Below are positions 29,311 to 40,020 of a stretch of DNA of 64,000 nucleotides, in pieces (within the stretch, counting starts at the first letter, position 1; each line of letters starts with the position of its first letter). The notes below the pieces were generated by a model. That model saw only the letters and a list, made by a program, of their open reading frames with translations. It had not been told where the DNA came from and ran no database searches. Where the stretch lies: positions 124,001 through 188,000 of the forward strand of contig CAWIGB010000012.1 in NCBI GenBank assembly GCA_963835375.1. The letters run 5' to 3'. The translations under genes were made by a program, and so were the position numbers. This DNA is from Salinisphaera sp963835375. GTDB lineage: Bacteria; Pseudomonadota; Gammaproteobacteria; Nevskiales; Salinisphaeraceae.

Positions 29311-29768
29311 ATGACGCAACTGCAGGTGAAACGCCTCGACGACCGCCTTGGTCACGATTTCCCGATGCCCGAGCGCGCCACGGCCGGCTCGGCCGGAATC
29401 GATCTGCGGGCCATGATCGACAGCGCCGTTGTCGCTGGCGCCCGGCCAGTGCGAACTGCTGCCCAGCGGCCTGGCGATCCATATCGGCGATCCCAACCTG
29501 GCCGGGTCTGATCCTGCCGCGCTCCGGGCTCGGCCATAAGCACGGCATCGTGCTCGGCAACGGCACGGGCCTGATCGACTCCGATTACCAGGGCGAGCTC
29601 AAGGTGTCGGTCTGGAATCGGGCGGATGTCGCCTACACCATCGAGCCCGGCGAGCGCATCGCCCAGTTCGTGGTGATCCCCGTGGTGGCCGCCGAGCTGA
29701 CCCTGGTCGAGGAGTTCGACCAAAGCGCGCGCGGCGCGGGCGGCTTCGGCTCGACCGGCGCGGCCTGA
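29311..29768 (+). CDS. dut: dUTP diphosphatase (frameshifted)
   Basis: Hydrolyses dUTP to dUMP, which limits uracil in DNA and feeds dTMP synthesis. About 151 residues. Trimeric dUTPase motifs are visible: AGIDLRA, RSGLGHKHGI, GNGTGLIDSDYQGE, ERIAQFVV and the C-terminal GAGGFGSTG. Two single-base insertions, near 29435 and 29507 (GCCGGGTCTG), disrupt the centre. The order coaBC-dut is conserved. Confidence 0.92.
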
Positions 29769-29772
29769 TCCG

Positions 29773-30187
29773 ATGACGGTCGGCGATGGGGGCACCTTGC
29801 TCGATATCGACCACGTGCATGTATTCGTGGCCGATTGCGATGCGGCGCGCCAGTGGTATACCCGCATCCTCGGGCTGGCGCCAGTGCCCGAGCTCGAGTT
29901 CTGGGCGCGCGAGGGCGGCCCGCTGGCGCTGTCGAACCCGGCGCGCACGGTCACGCTCGCCTTGTTTGAACAGGCCGAATCCACGCATTGTGCCACCGTG
30001 GCCCTGCGCGTGAGCGGCGCCGATTTTCTCGCCTGGCAGCGTGGCCTGGTCGCCGAGCCCGATCGGCCGTGCGCCGGGCAGACCACGGGTATCGTGGTCG
30101 CTGTATTTTGCCGATCCCGACGGCAACCGGTTCGAGATCACCACCTACGATCATGCGGCGGTGGCCGAGGCGGTGGACGACAACTGA
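29773..30187 (+). CDS. VOC (glyoxalase/dioxygenase-fold) protein (frameshifted)
   Basis: About 137 residues with the two beta-alpha-beta-beta-beta units of the vicinal-oxygen-chelate fold. The first opens LDIDHVHVFVADCDAARQWY and the second ends YFADPDGNRFEITTYD, with the metal Glu in FEI. One frame change near 30100. It occupies the place where algC lies in pseudomonads, between dut and argB. The catalysed reaction is not predictable. Confidence 0.82.
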
Positions 30188-30214
30188 GGCCGGTCGATGG
30201 AGCACAATAAACGT

Positions 30215-31126
30215 ATGTCCCTGGATCCGAAGCACGCAGCGCGCGTGGCGCGCGTGCTCGGCGAGGCGCTGCCCTATATCCGCCGTTTCGCCGGCAAGAC
30301 GGTGGTCATCAAGTACGGCGGCAACGCCATGACCGACCCGGAACTCAAATCCGGCTTCGCCCGTGATATCGCGCTGATGAAGCTGGTGGGCTTCAATCCG
30401 GTGGTCGTGCACGGCGGCGGTCCGCAGATCGGCAAGGTGCTCGAGCGGGTCGGCAAGCAGACCCAGTTCATCAAGGGCATGCGGGTGACCGATGCCGACA
30501 CCATGGACGTGGTGGAAATGGTGCTCGGCGGGCTGGTGAACAAGGAGATCGTCAATCTCATCAACCAGCATGGCGGGCGCGCGGTCGGGCTGACCGGCAA
30601 GGACGGCAACCTGATTTCCGCGCGCAAGCTGGCGCTGGTCGAGGACGAGACCGATCTGGGCTTCGTCGGCGAGGTCGCCTCGATCGATCCGCGTATCGTC
30701 GAGCGCCTCGAAGCCGACGACTTCATTCCGGTGATCGCGCCGATCGGCGTCGGCGCGGATGGGCGCAGCTACAACATCAATGCCGATCTGGTGGCCGGCA
30801 GGATCGCCGCCGTCCTCAAGGCCGAAAAGCTGATGCTGCTGACGAACACGCCGGGCGTGCTGGATGCCGAGGGCAACCTGCTGACCGGGCTGACGCCCGA
30901 GCAGGTGCGAAAAGCTGATCGACGCCGGCGTCATCCACGGCGGCATGCTGCCCAAGATCCAGTGCGCGCTGGATGCCGTCGCCGACGGCGTGCGGCGGCA
31001 CATATCGTGGACGGCCGGGTGGAGAACGCCGTATTGCTGGAGTTGTTCACCGACGCCGGCGTCGGCACGCTCATCGGCGATTCCGGCGCGCCATTGCCGG
31101 TACCGGGTACGCCGACGCCGGCCTGA
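30215..31126 (+). CDS. argB: Acetylglutamate kinase (frameshifted)
   Basis: Phosphorylates N-acetylglutamate, step two of arginine synthesis. Motifs: TVVIKYGGNAM, VVVHGGGPQIG, NLINQHGG, SYNINADLVAG and LLTNTPGV. The start MSLDPKH at 30215 fits the family; an in-frame ATG six codons earlier is possible. A short out-of-frame segment lies between about 30911 (extra A in CGAAAAGC) and 30995. After correction it reads LIDAGVIHGGMLPKIQCALDA. The protein has about 300 residues. Confidence 0.93.
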   Translation: MSLDPKHAARVARVLGEALPYIRRFAGKTVVIKYGGNAMTDPELKSGFARDIALMKLVGFNPVVVHGGGPQIGKVLERVGKQTQFIKGMRVTDADTMDVVEMVLGGLVNKEIVNLINQHGGRAVGLTGKDGNLISARKLALVEDETDLGFVGEVASIDPRIVERLEADDFIPVIAPIGVGADGRSYNINADLVAGRIAAVLKAEKLMLLTNTPGVLDAEGNLLTGLTPEQVRKADRRRRHPRRHAAQDPVRAGCRRRRRAAAHIVDGRVENAVLLELFTDAGVGTLIGDSGAPLPVPGTPTPA

Positions 31127-31163
31127 ATCCGGTTGACGAAAACAAAAGGCAAGTATTTACGCA

Positions 31164-31371
31164 TGCGTGAAAACTTCATGGCTGGGTTCGAGGGCCGCTG
31201 GCGCATTGCCTGGATCGCGGTATGGGACGAAGATTTCCGCGATTGGCTGATGAGCGATATGACCAAAGGCCACCAGCCTGTTTCGCCGTTTCAGCGCCGA
31301 GCGTACTCATTGCCGATCCCGACGAGTTACACGACGCCGTCACGGTCACGGATGATGGAGTGCAAGCGCTT
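31164..31371 (+). pseudogene. Possible remnant(s) upstream of the DUF6880 gene
   Basis: A start followed by MAGFEGRWRIAWIAVWDEDF resembles the opening of small conserved hypothetical proteins (GRWRI...WD), but the similarity stops after about 30 residues. In another frame the second half reads VLIADPDELHDAVTVTDDGV, like the C-terminus of an unrelated protein. I cannot tell whether this is a chimeric fragment or a frame-broken short gene. Confidence 0.3.
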
Positions 31372-32802
31372 ATGGCCTCCAGAAAAACACTCAATGCCAA
31401 AAACCTTGAAGCCCTGGGCGCGCCGCGTCTGGCCGAACTGTTATTGGAAATCAGCGCCGGCGACGCCTTGGCCAAGCGGCATCTGCGGCTGGCGCTGGCC
31501 GACTCGGTCGGCCCGGCGGAAGTGGCCCGGGAAGTCCGAAAGCGGCTGACCACCATCGGCAAATCCCGCTCGTTCGCGGGCTGGGAGAAAAAAGGGGCGC
31601 TGATCAAGGATCTGGAAACCCAACTCGATGCGATCATCGAGCGTATCGCGCCCACTGATCCGAGCCTGGGACTGGATCTGTTGTGGCGGTTCATGGGCCT
31701 GGCCCGCTCGATCTTCGAGCGCTGTGACGACAGCAGCGGGCGGATCGGTGATGTGTTTTATTTCGCGCGCCAAAAGCTTGGACCGATCGCGGAAGCCGCC
31801 AACCCAGCGCCCGAGAAACTCGCCGATCAGACCTATGATGCGCTGGTGGCCAATGACTATGGTCAGTATGACGGGGTGATCGCGATTCTCGCGCCCGTGC
31901 TCGGCGAACAAGGTTTATCGCATCTGAAAGAGCGGATGCTGGCTTGGCCGATACGCCGGTGCGGCGACCGCCGGAGGCCGAGCGCGAAGTCATCGGCTAT
32001 GGCATGGGCGGGCCGGTCTACGCCGATGAAATGGCCGAGCGCTCGCGCCGGATCACGGTCGAGCTTGCCTTGAAGGATATCGCCGATGCCCAGGGCGATG
32101 TCGATGCCTATATCGCCCAGTACGACGAGGCCACGCGCCGCGTGCCGAAAATCGCGGCCGACATCGCCCAGCGCTTGATCGCCGCCGGCCGGGCGCAGGA
32201 AGCCCTGGACACGATCGAGGTGGCCGAGCACCGCCAGCGCGGTTGGCCCGATTTCGACTGGGAGGATGCGCGTATCGCGGCTCTGGATGCCCTCGGTCGC
32301 GGCGATGAGGTCCAGGCCGCGCGCTGGTCGGTCTTCGAATGGACCTTGTCGGCACCGCATCTCAAGGCTTATCTCAAGCGTCTGGATGACGATCTTGATG
32401 CCGAGGAACAGGCGCTCGACCAGGCCCGGCGGCATCCGGATGTGCTCCAGGCCCTGGCGTTTCTGAAACACTGGCCCGACCTTGATCGTGCCGCGCGGCT
32501 GGTGATCGAGCGCGCCGACGAAATGGACGGCGATGTCTATGAAATCCTGTCGCCGGCGGCCGAAGCATTGGCCAGCCGCAGCCCGCTGGCGGCGACGCTG
32601 CTGTTGCGCGCCATGATCGACTTCACACTCGAAAAGGCCCGAGCCAAGCGCTACAAGCATGCCGCCCGGCATCTCGAAGAATGCGCTCGGCTGGCCGCCG
32701 GCGATCGACGATTATCGCGGCTTCGAGACCCACGCCGACTACGACGCGCGGATACGCGATAGGCATCGGCGCAAGCCGTCGTTTTATCGGCTTATTGCGT
32801 AG
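31372..32802 (+). CDS. DUF6880-type protein (frameshifted)
   Basis: About 475 residues. The N-terminus (LNAKNLEALGAPRLAELLLE, then PAEVAREVRKRL, ARSRSF-like) and the repeated helical body resemble DUF6880 proteins, which have no known function. GGAG lies about ten bases before the ATG at 31372. Frame changes near 31945 and 32705 split it; the corrected C-terminus ends RKPSFYRLIA. The DUF6880 label is from memory of the family's opening motif and is moderately sure. Confidence 0.72.
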
Positions 32803-33113
32803 CTGCGGCAATTAAACGGCATGCTGAGTATGTAGGAATCTCAGCCAGGCGACATGCAAGCTCGCCCGGCGCGGATTGTCGCACTGATGCGCGAGCCCAC
32901 GTCCTTGTTTGCGCCGGAAAGAAGGGCACCCCGCCACAGCGCTCACGGGATGCAGTTGCACAATCATTGTTCCAGCCCGGGCCGCTTGGGCGGCCCTCAT
33001 ACAGGCGGCCGCCCGCCGTCATGCGCGCGTCTGCATCGCGGCGTAACGGGACGTAATACAGAGCCGTCCCGCTACTCCGGCTGAGCCTCGCATACTCGTG
33101 AGAAGCCGTTTGT
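32803..33113. other. 310-base convergent gap
   Basis: Lies between the ends of the DUF6880 and DUF4236 genes. No gene is supported and no clear T-tailed hairpin was found. Confidence 0.4.
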
Positions 33114-34162
33114 CTATTCGGTTGTCGGCGTAGCAATCCGCTCGGCAACGTCTTTATAGGCCGGATCGTCGGCATAGATCCGGCCGAATTCCTCGCGGGC
33201 GCGGCTGTGTTTGCCGCGCGCCTCATAGACCAGCGCGCGTTCGTACTGGATGGCGGCGAGCAGCTCGGGGTCGCGGTTTTTCTTGCGACGGAAGGCAGCG
33301 GTGAGGGCGTCGCGGGCGGCGGTCAACAGGTTGAGTCGGCGCAGGGCGCGGCCTTTCCAGTACAGGATGGCGGCTTCGAGTTCGGAGTTGTTGTCGATAT
33401 GTGGGTGAGTTCGACCACGCGCTGGTAAGCGGCTGGGTTGGCTTGTTCCGCGACCAGAATCTCGGCCAGCGACAGGATGACGACGGCATCGGCGGGCTCG
33501 CTGTCGTGCAGGGCTTCGAGCGCGGCGAGTGCGGCCGGCCAGTGTTCGCGCGCCTGTTCGGCTTCGGCGCGGGCCAGGGTGATGCCGCGCTGGCCCGGTT
33601 CGATCACGGCGCTGATGTGGGACGTGATGGGCAGGCGGATCTCGGCGACGACGCCGTATTTGGCGAAATAGTCGCCGAGTTCGCCGGCCTTGGCCTCGGC
33701 GCGGTCGAAAAACGCGAGGGCGTCGTCGTAGCGTTCGGCCCTGAGCGCAAGCATCCCGGCCATGAACGAGGCGTCGGCCACCGCGTCGGGCGTATCCAGC
33801 GTGCTGATTGCTGCAGCGTCGTTTGCTTCGACGACCACGTGGCGCATGCCGTCGACGAAGTGTTTTTCGGCCTCGGGCGTGAACAGGCGTTTGAAAAAGC
33901 CGAGGTCGAGTCGTGCCGCCGGATCGGGCGCGGGTTCGGCCGACTGTCGGCGAGCGCCGCGGCTGTGGTTGGCCCCGCTCCGGCTGCCGCGATCGGTGTA
34001 GTACAGCCCGGTGCCGGGAATGCCGACGGTGCGCCGGGTGCCCGAGGTGCCGACGGTGTACTTCAGGCCCGGCGGGCCGACCGACAGCGAAGCGCCGCGC
34101 TTGGACAGGTTGAACGACAGTCCCGGCGCCAGTTTGATCCGGCGAAAGAAGCGAATGGCCAT
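33114..34162 (-). CDS. DUF4236 protein with TPR-like C-terminal region (frameshifted)
   Basis: About 348 residues. The first 55 residues are a clear DUF4236 domain: RFFRRIKLAPGLSFNLSKRG, then GLKYTVGTSGTRRTVGIPGTGLYYT. The rest is helical with paired helices in the TPR manner (ALRAERYDDALAFFDRAE, then RALVYEARGKHSRAREEFG). One frame change near 33400. Function unknown; such proteins are probably scaffolds. It stands alone between convergent and codirectional neighbours. Confidence 0.8.
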
Positions 34163-34386
34163 GTCGTCCCCCGTCGACATTGCGATCAATCCGGCGGACT
34201 TGGGCCGGATTGCTGTTCGCAGCGAGCATAGAGGCCACTGCGTTGGAGGTACAGCCCGCGCGGGTTGTCGCGAGTGTAGCGTGGCCGCTCGCGGGTGTGG
34301 TGCGGAAACAGCGCAAAGGCGGCGCCGCGGCTGGCCACCTGTTGGCCGCCGGCACCGCCGCCTCTCTTACGACACGGGGCTCGGCC

Positions 34387-35038
34387 TCAGATCACGCCGT
34401 ACTGCGCCCGATAGGCCTGGATCGCGGCGACGGTAGCCTCGCTGTAGCGACCGCGCGCATAGCCGATGACATCATCCAGCGTGGCCACGGCCGCGGTCGG
34501 AATGCCTTCGTCGGCGGCCAGCGCGGCCAGCGGCGAACGATCGTCGGCGCCGCGCTCCTGGCGATCGAGTGCGATCAGCACGCCGGCGACCTCGGAACCC
34601 GCGGCGCGAATCATGGCAATCGCTTCGCGTACGGCTGTGCCGGCGGTGATGACATCGTCCACGATCACCACGCGCTTGCCCAGCGGGGCGCCGACCAGCA
34701 TGCCGCCTTCGCCGTGGTCCTTGGCTTCCTTGCGGTTGTAGGTGAACGGCACATCCCGGTTGTCGGTCGGCGAGAGCGCAGGCGACCGTCGCGACCAGCG
34801 GAATGCCCTTGTAGGCCGGGCCGAACAGGCTGTCGTATTCGATGCCCGAGTCGGCCAGGGCGGCGGCATAGCCCGCGGCAAGCCGCTTCATGCCCGCGCC
34901 CGAGGCGATCTCGCCCATGTTGAAGAAATACGGCGAGACGCGGCCGGACTTGAGCGTGAACTCGCCGAATTTCAGCGCGTTGTAGGTATCGGCCAGGGCC
35001 AGGAAGTCCTGGCTGTAGTCGGTCGGGTCGGCAGGCAT
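34387..35038 (-). CDS. pyrE: Orotate phosphoribosyltransferase (frameshifted)
   Basis: Makes OMP from orotate and PRPP in pyrimidine synthesis. About 215 residues. It has LKSGRVSPYFFNMG, FGPAYKGIPL, TYNRKEAKDHGEGG and the PRPP loop VVIVDDVITAGTA. The ATG at 35038 is used. One frame change near 34775 separates the halves. It is divergent from the exonuclease III-type gene, as pyrE is from crc in pseudomonads. Confidence 0.93.
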
Positions 35039-35178
35039 CGGGCGCACTCCGGCATTGTCGAGATCGGGCGATAGGCACGTATGATAAGCGCGCGCTTATG
35101 TCGTAAGTAAGCGGTGACTTGTTCGGGCCGGCGCCGGATCGCGCTGCGCCGGGTTCTTGAAACACAAGGAAAGCATGC

Positions 35179-35958
35179 ATGCGGGTGATGTCCTTCAACG
35201 CCAACGGTATTCGGGCGGCCCAGCGCAAGGGCTTTTTCGAGTGGATGGCCGATCAGGATCCGGATGTGGTCTGTATCCAGGAACTGAAGGCCCAGCAGCA
35301 CCAGCTGGAAGGCGTGGCGGCGTTCTGGCCGGAGGGCTATCACTGCTTCTATGAAGAGGCGACCAACCGCAAGGGCTATTCGGGGGTCGCGATCTATGCC
35401 AAGCGCGAGCCGGACGAGATCGTGCGCGGCATGGGGCACGAGGAATTCGATGCCGAAGGGCGCTATATCGAGGCTCGGTTCGGCGATCTGCGCATCGCCA
35501 GCCTATATGCGCCGTCGGGTTCCTCCGGCGATCATCGCCAGGACTCCAAGGAACGCTACCTGCTGTATTTTCTGGATTTTCTGCGCCGTCAGGCCGCGGC
35601 ATCCGGCGAGTATCTGATCTGCGGCGACTGGAACATCGCGCACAAGGAGATCGATCTCAAGAACTGGAAGAACAACAAGAAGAACTCGGGCTTCCTGCCG
35701 CACGAGCGGGAATGGATGGATCGCCTGTTCGGCGAGGTGGGCCTGGTCGATGTATTCCGAGAGGTGAACCCCGATGAAGAGCAGTTCACCTGGTGGTCGA
35801 ACCGCGGACGCGCCTGGGACAACAACGTCGGATGGCGGATCGATTATCACGTCGCCACGCCCGGCCTGGCCGAACTGGCCACGGCCGAACATGTCTATCG
35901 CGAAGAGCGCTTGTCGGATCATGCGCCGTTGACGATCGACTATGACCTTGAACTCTGA
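35179..35958 (+). CDS. Exonuclease III family protein, catalytically intact, in crc position
   Basis: A 259-residue EEP-fold nuclease. Length and flanks match Pseudomonas Crc, but unlike Crc the active-site residues are retained. These are the Asn in FNANGIR, the Glu in IQELKAQ, Asp and Asn in CGDWNIAHKEID, and the Asp-His pair in SDHAPLTIDYD. It should therefore work as an AP endonuclease / 3'-5' exonuclease (xthA-type). The start follows AAGGAA. No frame change. The AmpG-like gene overlaps its end. Confidence 0.9.
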   Translation: MRVMSFNANGIRAAQRKGFFEWMADQDPDVVCIQELKAQQHQLEGVAAFWPEGYHCFYEEATNRKGYSGVAIYAKREPDEIVRGMGHEEFDAEGRYIEARFGDLRIASLYAPSGSSGDHRQDSKERYLLYFLDFLRRQAAASGEYLICGDWNIAHKEIDLKNWKNNKKNSGFLPHEREWMDRLFGEVGLVDVFREVNPDEEQFTWWSNRGRAWDNNVGWRIDYHVATPGLAELATAEHVYREERLSDHAPLTIDYDLEL

Positions 35959-37383
35959 GTATCGCGTCGCCGGGCGTTCGGGCGGCAGCCCGCGCAATAA
36001 TGCCGCCGTCGGCGCGCGATTGGCGCGCGCGCCCTGGCGACCTATACGCAGCCGCGTGTCGTCGGCATGGGCGTTTCTGGGTTTTTCCTCGGGCCTGCCG
36101 TTCCTGCTGGTGTTCTCCACCTTGTCGGCCTGGCTGACCACGGCCGGTGTGTCGAAGACCACGATCGGATTTCTTTTCCTGGATCGGGCATCGACGTATT
36201 CGATCAAGTTCTTCTGGGCGCCGGTGATCGATCGGTTGCCGTTGCCGGTTCTGAGCCGCGCTGCTCGGCCGACGACGCGGCTGGATGCTGCTGGCCCAGA
36301 CCGGACTGATGGCCGGGCTGTTCGGCATGGCCGGCACCGATCCGTCGACGAATCTGGAGCAGATGGCCTGGTTCGGTCTGCTGGTGGCGTTTTCGTCGGC
36401 GACTCAGGACGTCACCATCGACGCATGGCGGATCGAGGCGGTGGCCGAGGATCTACAGGGCGCGATGGCCGCGACCTACCAGGCCGGCTATCGCATCGCC
36501 ATGCTGGTGGCCGGCGCCGGGTGCGTTCTACATCGCGGCCGCGCGCGTCGTGGTCGACGGCCTATTACGTGATGGCCGCACTCGTGGGCGTGGGCATGGT
36601 CACGGTGCTGGTGCTGGGCGAGCCGGAGCGCCTCGATCGACGCGCGATACCGAGATCCGCGAGCAGTGGGCGATCGACTGGCTCGATGCGCGCGCCCATC
36701 AGCCCGGCTTGGCTGCGCGGTACCGAGCGCTGGGTGATCGGCGCGGTGGCCTGTCCGTTCTGGGATTTCTTTCGCGCTACGGTCGCGCAGGCGATCTTGA
36801 TCCTGCTGGTCGTGAGCTCTGTACCGGCTGGCCGAAATCACCCTGGGCGTGATGGCCAATCCGTTTTATCTCGATTCGGGCTACACGCCGGAGCAGATCG
36901 CCAGCATCTCCAAGATCTTCGGCCTGCTCATGACCATGTCCGGCGCCGGCATCGGCGGCGTGCTGGTGGTGCGGTTCGGCATCATGCGAACCGCTGCTGG
37001 CCGGCGCGGTGCTGTCCGCGATCGCCAATCTGGTCTTTGCCTGGCTGGCCACGCTCGGCACGATCCCGGTCTTGGCGCGCTGACGCTCACCATCTCCGCC
37101 GAGAACCTGGCGGGCGGCATGGCCGGCTCGGCGTTCATCGCCTATCTATCCAGCCTGACCAATACTGCCTATACCGCCACGCAGTATGCGTTGTTTTCGT
37201 CGCTGATGACGCTGCCCGGCAAGTTTATCGGCGGATTTTCCGGCTGGGTGGTCGATCATGCCGGCTATGCCTGGTTTTTCGTCGATACGGCGATTGCCGG
37301 GTTGCCGGCGGTCGATGCTGCTGATCTGGCTGCTGGCCCGTGCGCGAACCGATCGCGCGCCGGCGACGTCATCGCAAGAGTAG
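35942..37383 (+). CDS. ampG: AmpG-like MFS transporter (several frameshifts)
   Basis: A major-facilitator permease of about 465 residues, related to AmpG, which imports anhydro-muropeptides from the periplasm. Characteristic segments: AFLGFSSGLPFLLVFSTLSAWL, KFFWAPVIDRL, SSATQDVTIDAWRIE and YLSSLTNTAYTATQYALFSSL. At least five frame changes (near 36260, 36520, 36640, 36820 and 37000-37080, plus one near 37310) interrupt it. The given start lies inside the exonuclease gene; a later one near 36058 is possible. AmpG would supply the sugars recycled by AmgK/MurU. Confidence 0.8.
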
Positions 37384-37392
37384 GAGGCAATC

Positions 37393-38769
37393 ATGCACAG
37401 CCGTTGGATCTTCACGCTCGCCGGCCTGGCTGCTGCCGCGCCGTTCGCGTTCGCTGCGACGGGGGGCGATTCGAGGCATGCGTGGATGCCATCGCGCTCT
37501 ACAGCCAGGGCTCGGCCGTGGTGCAGGACAGCCGCACTGTCAGCCTGGACAAAGGCGCGCAGACAGTGTCCTGGCCGGTGGTCGGGACGATCCGCCCGGA
37601 TACGCTGTGGCTGTCGGGGACGGGCGTGCAGCTAACCGGTTTTGATATGCCTTCGAACAGCCCCGGCGCATCGGGCGCGAGCCTTGTCGGATCGCATCGG
37701 CCAGCCGGTGACCTTGCGCGCGCCGGGCGGCAAGACGAGCCAGGGCACGCTGGTGAACGTCGACGGGCGATACCGCATATGTTCGCGTCCACAATCGGGT
37801 CGAACGCATCACCGCGGCCTCGCCGACCGAGATCAGCTGGGCGGTGGGGCAGAGCGACAAGACATCCGGACATCGCGACTCGGGCCTCACGATGAACGTC
37901 GACGCCGACAAGTCGGGCCAGCAGAAACTCACCGCGACCTACCAGACCCAGGCGCCGAGCTGGCAGGCCAGCTATACCGGTCGGTTCGATCCAGCAGAGC
38001 GGCAAGCTGCGCCTGGTGAGCCAGGCGGTGATCGATAACAGCGGGCATGCGCGCGCTGGATGCCGATCAGGCCTGGCTGGTCGCCGGTGAGACCTCGCGT
38101 GCCGACGGCGGCGGGCCGCCGCGCCCGATGATGATGGCCAAGATGGCCTCCGGCGAATCCTCGTCGGCCGGACAGGCGCAGGCCATCGGCGATGTCTACC
38201 GCTATCCGCTGGCGCGACGGTCTGCACGTCAAGGCGGGGGCGGTGAAATCGGTCGCGCTGATGCAGCCGATCAGCGTGGACGCGAAGCGCCAGTATCGCT
38301 TCGAGAACTATGCGCTCAACGACACCGGAGCCAAGCGCCAGCACGCCCGGGTCAGCCTGGCGTTCGACAACAGCTCGGACCAGCCGTTGCCGGCAGGCGC
38401 GGTACGCATCTACGACGCCGCGCATGCCGCGCAATTGATGGGCGGGACGCAGATCGACGATACGCCGGCCGGCGCGCCGGTCACGCTGGCGCTGGGCGGC
38501 GCCTTCGATATCACCGGCACGCACCGGGTCACCCAGCAGGCAACGACGAGAACGGCGCGAGCACCACGCAGGTGACGATCGAGCTGTTCAATGCCGGCGA
38601 CAAGCCGCGCCAGGTCACCGTGGCCGAGCGGTTGCCGGCCGGCGCCCGTCTGGCCGACAACGCGCCGAAGACCAGCGGCGGTTCGGCGGAGCAGCCGGAA
38701 TGGCAGGTCAGCGTACCGGCGGGCGGCCACCAGACGCTGGACTACAGCTTTTCGCAGCCGAAGTCCTAG
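37393..38769 (+). CDS. DUF4139-type exported protein (several frameshifts)
   Basis: The start follows GGAGG. A signal peptide covers residues 1-22 (FAFA). The body reads as a secreted beta-rich protein: VDAIALYSQGSAVVQDSRTV near the N-terminus. Later come YQTQAPSWQASYTGRF and a C-terminal part TIELFNAGDKPRQVTVAERLP. This matches DUF4139-type proteins, whose function is unknown. At least six frame changes make this the most broken gene in the window. It probably shares a transcript with the AmpG-like gene ten bases upstream. Confidence 0.72.
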
Positions 38770-38957
38770 CCTGGAGCCTGTGCGGCGCAGTGCGAGCGCC
38801 GTGCTGCCGCCCGGTCAGGGCCGGTCGGGCGCGATCCGCCCGTCCGCCTCGGGCCGCAATCGAGGCGAGCCACACGGCCGAAGGCGTGGGCGCGCTCGTT
38901 CGGGGCAAGGGCCGCCCGGAACTTCAACGTACCCTGACGCCGGACCGCGGCTTGCTC

Positions 38958-39846
38958 TCAGTGATCGCGCTTGACGATCTCGCGGGCGATCGCGCGTAGC
39001 GGCTCGGGGTTGTCGAACACATCCAGCGCGGCGGTGGCTTCGGTATACAGACGCTCGGCCAGGGCCTTGGCTTCGTCCAGGCCCAGCAGCGCTGGGTAGG
39101 TCGCCTTGTGGTGCGCGATATCGGCGCCCTGGGTCTTGCCGAGTTTCTCGGTGGACGATTCGATATCGAGCACGTCGTCGCGCACCTGGAACGCCAGGCC
39201 GATCCGGGTCGGCGAAGATATCCAGCGCGGCGCGTTGATCGAGCGACAGGTTCTGCGCGGCGTCGGCGGCCATCGTCACGCAGGCGGCGAGCAGGGCGCC
39301 GGTTTTCAGATTGTGAATCTCTTCGAGATCCTCGGTGGTGACGTCGTCCCGGCCTTCGGCGCCCATGTCGAGCACTTGGCCGCCGACCATGCCGCGCGAG
39401 CCGACCGCGTGCGCAAGCGTCGCGATCTGGGCCGCGCGTGCGGCCGGGGCATCTTGCAGGCCGCCATGGGTGGCCACGATCTCGAAGGCGAGCGCCTGCA
39501 GCCCGTCGCCGGCGAGAATGGCGGTGGCCTCGTCGAACGCGATATGCGTGGTCGGGCGGCCGCGGCGCAGGTCATCGTCGTCCATGGCGGGGAGATCGTC
39601 GTGCACCAGCGAATAAGCATGAATGCACTCGATCGCGGCGGCCGCGCCGTCGACCTTCGTCGCCGGCACGCCCAGCACCTCGGCCGCGGCATATACCAGT
39701 CGCGGGCGCACGCGCTTGCCGGGTGAGAGCGCGGCATAACGCATTGCTTCATGCAGCCGGGCCGGCGATGTATCGGCGCCGGGCAGGCAAGCGTCAAGCA
39801 CATGTTCGATGCGTTGGCTATAATGTGATGCTTGATATTCGTCCAT
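38958..39846 (-). CDS. ispA: Farnesyl diphosphate synthase (frameshifted)
   Basis: Condenses IPP and DMAPP to geranyl and then farnesyl diphosphate. About 296 residues. The first Asp-rich motif is DDLPAMDDDDLRRGRP and the second DDVLDIESSTEKLGK. One frame change near 39208. Here it is divergent from the squalene synthase gene and not next to dxs or xseB, as it often is elsewhere. This suits a role of feeding FPP into the hopanoid branch. Confidence 0.92.
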
Positions 39847-40020
39847 GGTTAGTTCGCCGTCCCTGGTGGCCGGATCAATACTCCGGCGGCTCGATAGGCG
39901 GGCTAGCTAGCCACTGAAGACCGGCAGCGTCAACTCGATGTGGCGCGCGACCGGTGCGACGATGCGCCCTGCGGCCGCGGCGCTATCGCTCACGCTTGAA
40001 AACCTGGAAATCGTTCGTTC

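Noticed and set aside
39819..39824. TATAAT on the + strand upstream of the squalene synthase gene
   Set aside because: It lies inside the ispA coding region, has no -35 partner at a suitable distance, and is about 200 bases from the start codon.
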